A stretch of 8,243 bases of DNA from Bacteroidota bacterium (GTDB lineage: Bacteria; Bacteroidota; Bacteroidia; Bacteroidales; Lentimicrobiaceae). The DNA is taken from contig JAEYXG010000256.1 in the NCBI GenBank assembly GCA_023428585.1, forward strand, positions 1 through 8,243. Reading direction: 5' to 3'. Shown piece after piece: positions 5,730 through 8,243 of this stretch (its first letter is position 1; every line of letters starts with the position of its first letter). The notes under the pieces were generated by a model that worked only from the letters and a program-made list of their open reading frames with translations, was not told where the DNA came from and made no database searches. Both the position numbers and the translations under genes were made by a program.

Positions 5730-6809
5730 ATGGATAAAACAATAAAAAGAATTTTTACCTATGCACTCATTGTTGGGGCATTAGTCATAATTGCCGGTTA
5801 TCGCGCAGGCTGGTTTTCCAGATCAGTAAATGAAAATGCCAAGGATGTGCCCAATAGTAAGGCATTACCAGTTTCAGTATATATAGTTGAACCAGGCGGA
5901 CTTTCTGATAGGATAAATGCAACGGGAACCGTCCTTGCAAACGAGGAGGTAATTTTAAGTGCTGAAGTTGCCGGCAGAATCACTTCTATAAACTTTACAG
6001 AGGGATCAAATGTCAGTAAGGGAACAGTGCTCATTACCATTAATGATGCAGAGTTGATAGCCCAACTTGAAAAAGTTACCTATAATAGGAAACTTGCAGA
6101 AGAAAGGGAACAACGTTCAAGGAGTCTTCTGCAGAAGGAAGCCATTAGTCAGGAAGAATACGACAGGGTGCTAACTGAACTGAATACTGTTAAAGCAGAA
6201 GCATCGTTAATAAGCGCACAGCTTGAAAAGACCAGAAATGTCGCTCCCTTTTCAGGTACCATAGGACTCAGACAAGTGAGTGAAGGCGCATTCGTCACAC
6301 CCGGTCAACGAATAGCCACTCTAACCCAAACACAACCTGTAAAAATTGAATTTTCTGTGCCTGAAAGATTTGCCCAGTCTGTTACAAAAGGCAATAAGAT
6401 TGATTTCAAACTTGAAGGTGACAATACCACTTACGAAGCAGATATATATGCGGTAGAACCTTCCATTGATCCTACTACCCGATCAGTTGCCGTGAGAGCT
6501 TTTTATTCAAATAAAAATCTTGAATTACGGCCGGGAAGCTTTGCAAGAATTGAGTTTGAACTTAATCATATGGAAGAGGCATTGCAGATTCCTGCGCAGG
6601 CGATAATTCCTGAACTTGGTGGTTATAAGGTTTTTGTATTCCGCAATGGGAAAGCTGAACAGGTCAGGATAGGAGTGGGAATAAGAACCCAACAGATGGT
6701 GCAGTCAACTTCAGGATTAAATAAAGGCGACACAGTTATTACTTCAGGTATTCTTCAACTGCGCGGAGGCATGCCTGTGGTGATTTCTAATGAGAGGGAT
6801 AGTATATGA
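5730..6809 (+). CDS. RND efflux periplasmic adaptor subunit (membrane fusion protein)
   Basis: This is an AcrA/MexE-like adaptor that would bridge the inner-membrane RND permease to an outer-membrane channel. Order of parts in the 359-residue product: an N-terminal membrane anchor (about residues 8-23, no lipobox cysteine); a first lipoyl half (EVILSAEVAGRITSINFTEG); a coiled-coil hairpin of about 65 residues rich in E, K, L and Q; the second lipoyl half (VAPFSGTIGLRQVSEGAFVT); a beta-barrel domain (VKIEFSVPERF, then AVEPSIDPTTRSVAVRAFY, LRPGSFARIEF); and a membrane-proximal domain (QIPAQAIIPELGGYKVFVF) to the end. The short hairpin is typical of RND-type adaptors. I chose the ATG at 5730; an in-frame TTG at 5712 has AGGA 6 nt upstream but would add MYSCNF before the anchor. 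The stop overlaps the permease start by 4 bp. Substrate cannot be told. Confidence 0.93.
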   Translation: MDKTIKRIFTYALIVGALVIIAGYRAGWFSRSVNENAKDVPNSKALPVSVYIVEPGGLSDRINATGTVLANEEVILSAEVAGRITSINFTEGSNVSKGTVLITINDAELIAQLEKVTYNRKLAEEREQRSRSLLQKEAISQEEYDRVLTELNTVKAEASLISAQLEKTRNVAPFSGTIGLRQVSEGAFVTPGQRIATLTQTQPVKIEFSVPERFAQSVTKGNKIDFKLEGDNTTYEADIYAVEPSIDPTTRSVAVRAFYSNKNLELRPGSFARIEFELNHMEEALQIPAQAIIPELGGYKVFVFRNGKAEQVRIGVGIRTQQMVQSTSGLNKGDTVITSGILQLRGGMPVVISNERDSI

Positions 6810-8243
6810 GCCTTTCTTCTATCAGTATCAAACGGCCGGTATTAGCTACCGTTATGTCAGTGGTAATTGTCCTTTTTGGGGCAATTGGTTTGGTATCTAC
6901 CGGTGTGCGTGAATATCCAAGTGTTGATCCACCTATTATAACCATAAGCACCAGTTATGTTGGTGCAAATGCCGATATTATTGAATCACAAATTACCGAG
7001 CCACTTGAGGAAGAAGTTAACGGAATAGCCGGTATCAGATCATTGACTTCAGTTAGCCGTGACGGTAGAAGTGTGATCAGGGTGGAATTTAACCTTGAAG
7101 TAGATCTGGAAACCGCGGCCAATGATGTCAGGGATAAAGTTTCAAGAGCTGTAAGCAATTTGCCTCCCGACACTGACCCGCCTATTGTTTCTAAGGCTGA
7201 CGCCGATGCAAGTCCTATCATATTCCTTACTATTAGAAGTGAGCAGCGCACTTTGCTTGAACTCTCTGATATTGCCGAGAGAACATTCAAGGAGAGGCTG
7301 CAAACTATTCCCGGTGTTAGTGAAATTTCCATCTGGGGGGAGAAGAGATATTCCATGCGTTTATGGATGGACCCCTTTAAACTGGCGGCTTTTGGACTTA
7401 CACCACTTGATGTTAGAAGTGCATTGCAGAGAGAAAATGTGGAACTACCATCAGGCCGAATTGAAGGTGGCTCAGTTGAGCTTACCGTTAGAACCATGGG
7501 TAGATTGTTGACACCAGAGGATTTCAACAACCTGATATTGTATCAGCAAGATGATCAAATAGTGCGTTACCGCGATATCGGCTATGCTGAACTTGGTCCT
7601 GAAAATGAAAGATCAATATTAAGAATGAACGGAGTGCCAATGGTGGGTACAGTGGTTATTCCCCAACCCGGTTCCAACCATATTGAAATAGCTGATGAGT
7701 TTTACAAACGTGTTGAGCAGATAAAGAAAGATCTGCCTTCCGATCTTCAACTTACCTATGCTTTTGACACTACTGAATATATTCGTGAATCAATAACTGA
7801 AGTTGAACAGACCATTTATATAGCCTTTTTACTGGTGGTTCTGATTATCTTCCTGTTCCTCAGGGACTGGCGAACCACTTTGATTCCAATCATCGCAATT
7901 CCCATTTCATTGATTGGCGCTTTCTTTGTAATGTATATGCTTGATTTCTCAATAAATGTGCTTACACTGTTGGGCATTGTTCTGTCAATTGGCTTGGTTG
8001 TTGATGATGCAATTGTAGTTCTTGAAAATATTTATACAAAGATAGAAAGGGGGGTCAAACCGCTAAACGCAGGAATTGAGGGTACCGCCGAAATCTTCTT
8101 CGCCATCATTGCAACAACGGTTGTGTTGGCAGCTGTTTTTTTACCGGTTATATTCCTGCAAGGCATTACCGGTAGGCTTTTCAGGGAATTTGGTATTGTT
8201 ATGGCGAGTTCCGTTATCATTTCATCATTCGTAGCCCTTACCC
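6806..8243 (+). CDS. RND efflux permease, AcrB/HAE1-like (5' part only)
   Basis: The frame stays open from the ATG at 6806-6808 to the right edge, giving 479 residues of a protein that is normally about 1,030. It is the proton-driven inner-membrane pump that pairs with the adaptor just upstream, with which it overlaps by 4 bp (ATGA). The N terminus MSLSSISIKRPVLATVMSVV is the usual first helix. After it come the porter-domain segments REYPSVDPPIITISTSYVGA, EEEVNGIAGIRSLTSVSRDG and LPPDTDPPIVSKADADASPI. Helices 2 to 4 begin at about residue 336, and GLVVDDAIVVLEN carries the paired aspartates D400-D401 that match the proton-relay D407-D408 of AcrB. The last visible stretch, GRLFREFGIVMASSVIISSF, is the helix-6 region. 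It looks like a drug-type (HAE1) rather than a heavy-metal pump, but the substrate is unknown. The rest of the relay (Lys and Arg of helices 10 and 11) is outside the window. Confidence 0.94.
   Translation, partial: MSLSSISIKRPVLATVMSVVIVLFGAIGLVSTGVREYPSVDPPIITISTSYVGANADIIESQITEPLEEEVNGIAGIRSLTSVSRDGRSVIRVEFNLEVDLETAANDVRDKVSRAVSNLPPDTDPPIVSKADADASPIIFLTIRSEQRTLLELSDIAERTFKERLQTIPGVSEISIWGEKRYSMRLWMDPFKLAAFGLTPLDVRSALQRENVELPSGRIEGGSVELTVRTMGRLLTPEDFNNLILYQQDDQIVRYRDIGYAELGPENERSILRMNGVPMVGTVVIPQPGSNHIEIADEFYKRVEQIKKDLPSDLQLTYAFDTTEYIRESITEVEQTIYIAFLLVVLIIFLFLRDWRTTLIPIIAIPISLIGAFFVMYMLDFSINVLTLLGIVLSIGLVVDDAIVVLENIYTKIERGVKPLNAGIEGTAEIFFAIIATTVVLAAVFLPVIFLQGITGRLFREFGIVMASSVIISSFVALT

Noticed and set aside
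7185..7511. A 108-codon plus-strand open frame in another frame of the permease gene
   Set aside because: The conserved RND sequence continues unbroken in the main frame through this region, so this is a shadow and not a sign of a frameshift.
6955..7530. A 191-codon minus-strand open frame inside the permease gene
   Set aside because: It is antisense to a clear RND permease. Its Ser/Leu/Thr-rich translation has no recognisable domain, and it follows from the codon pattern of the real gene.
1..8243. CRISPR arrays, tRNA or rRNA genes, insertion sequences, phage genes or att sites
   Set aside because: I saw no repeat-spacer pattern, no structural RNA sequence, no transposase or integrase motif, and no flanking direct repeats.

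Overview
The window reads as a piece of a Bacteroidota (Bacteroidetes) chromosome. The grounds are the carotenoid gene set (a fused two-domain CrtYcd-type lycopene cyclase, a short four-histidine-box CrtZ, and a CrtI ending in a GQLTVPGPGVPP-type signature), A-rich translation starts without clear Shine-Dalgarno sites, and exact matches to the Bacteroidota -7 element TAnnTTTG between the divergent operons. The order or genus cannot be fixed from the sequence alone.

Layout. (1) Positions 1-614, plus strand: the 3' end of a YbdG-like MscS-family mechanosensitive channel gene, cut by the window edge. (2) 615-739: a convergent intergenic gap with two AT-rich hairpins, possibly the terminator of the carotenoid operon. 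(3) 740-5463, minus strand: a six-gene carotenoid operon, transcribed crtI, crtB, a small exported protein of unknown function, idi, crtZ, crtY. crtI and crtB overlap by 4 bp, and the next two gaps are only 7 and 8 bp. (4) 5464-5729: a divergent regulatory region with a strong 9-bp inverted repeat (half-site centres 21 bp apart) and promoter-like elements. (5) 5730-8243, plus strand: an RND efflux pair, a periplasmic adaptor gene and a permease gene overlapping it by 4 bp. The permease runs off the right edge.

How the genes work together. Idi balances IPP and DMAPP. CrtB condenses two GGPP to phytoene. CrtI desaturates phytoene to lycopene. CrtY cyclises lycopene to beta-carotene, and CrtZ hydroxylates this to zeaxanthin. 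No GGPP synthase (crtE), ketolase (crtW) or regulator gene lies in the window, so GGPP must come from elsewhere and the predicted end product is zeaxanthin. The efflux pair forms the inner-membrane and periplasmic parts of a tripartite pump; no outer-membrane channel gene is visible.

Most of the window is well understood. The parts worth a second look are the unknown exported protein inside the carotenoid operon and the palindromic candidate operator between the carotenoid and efflux operons.
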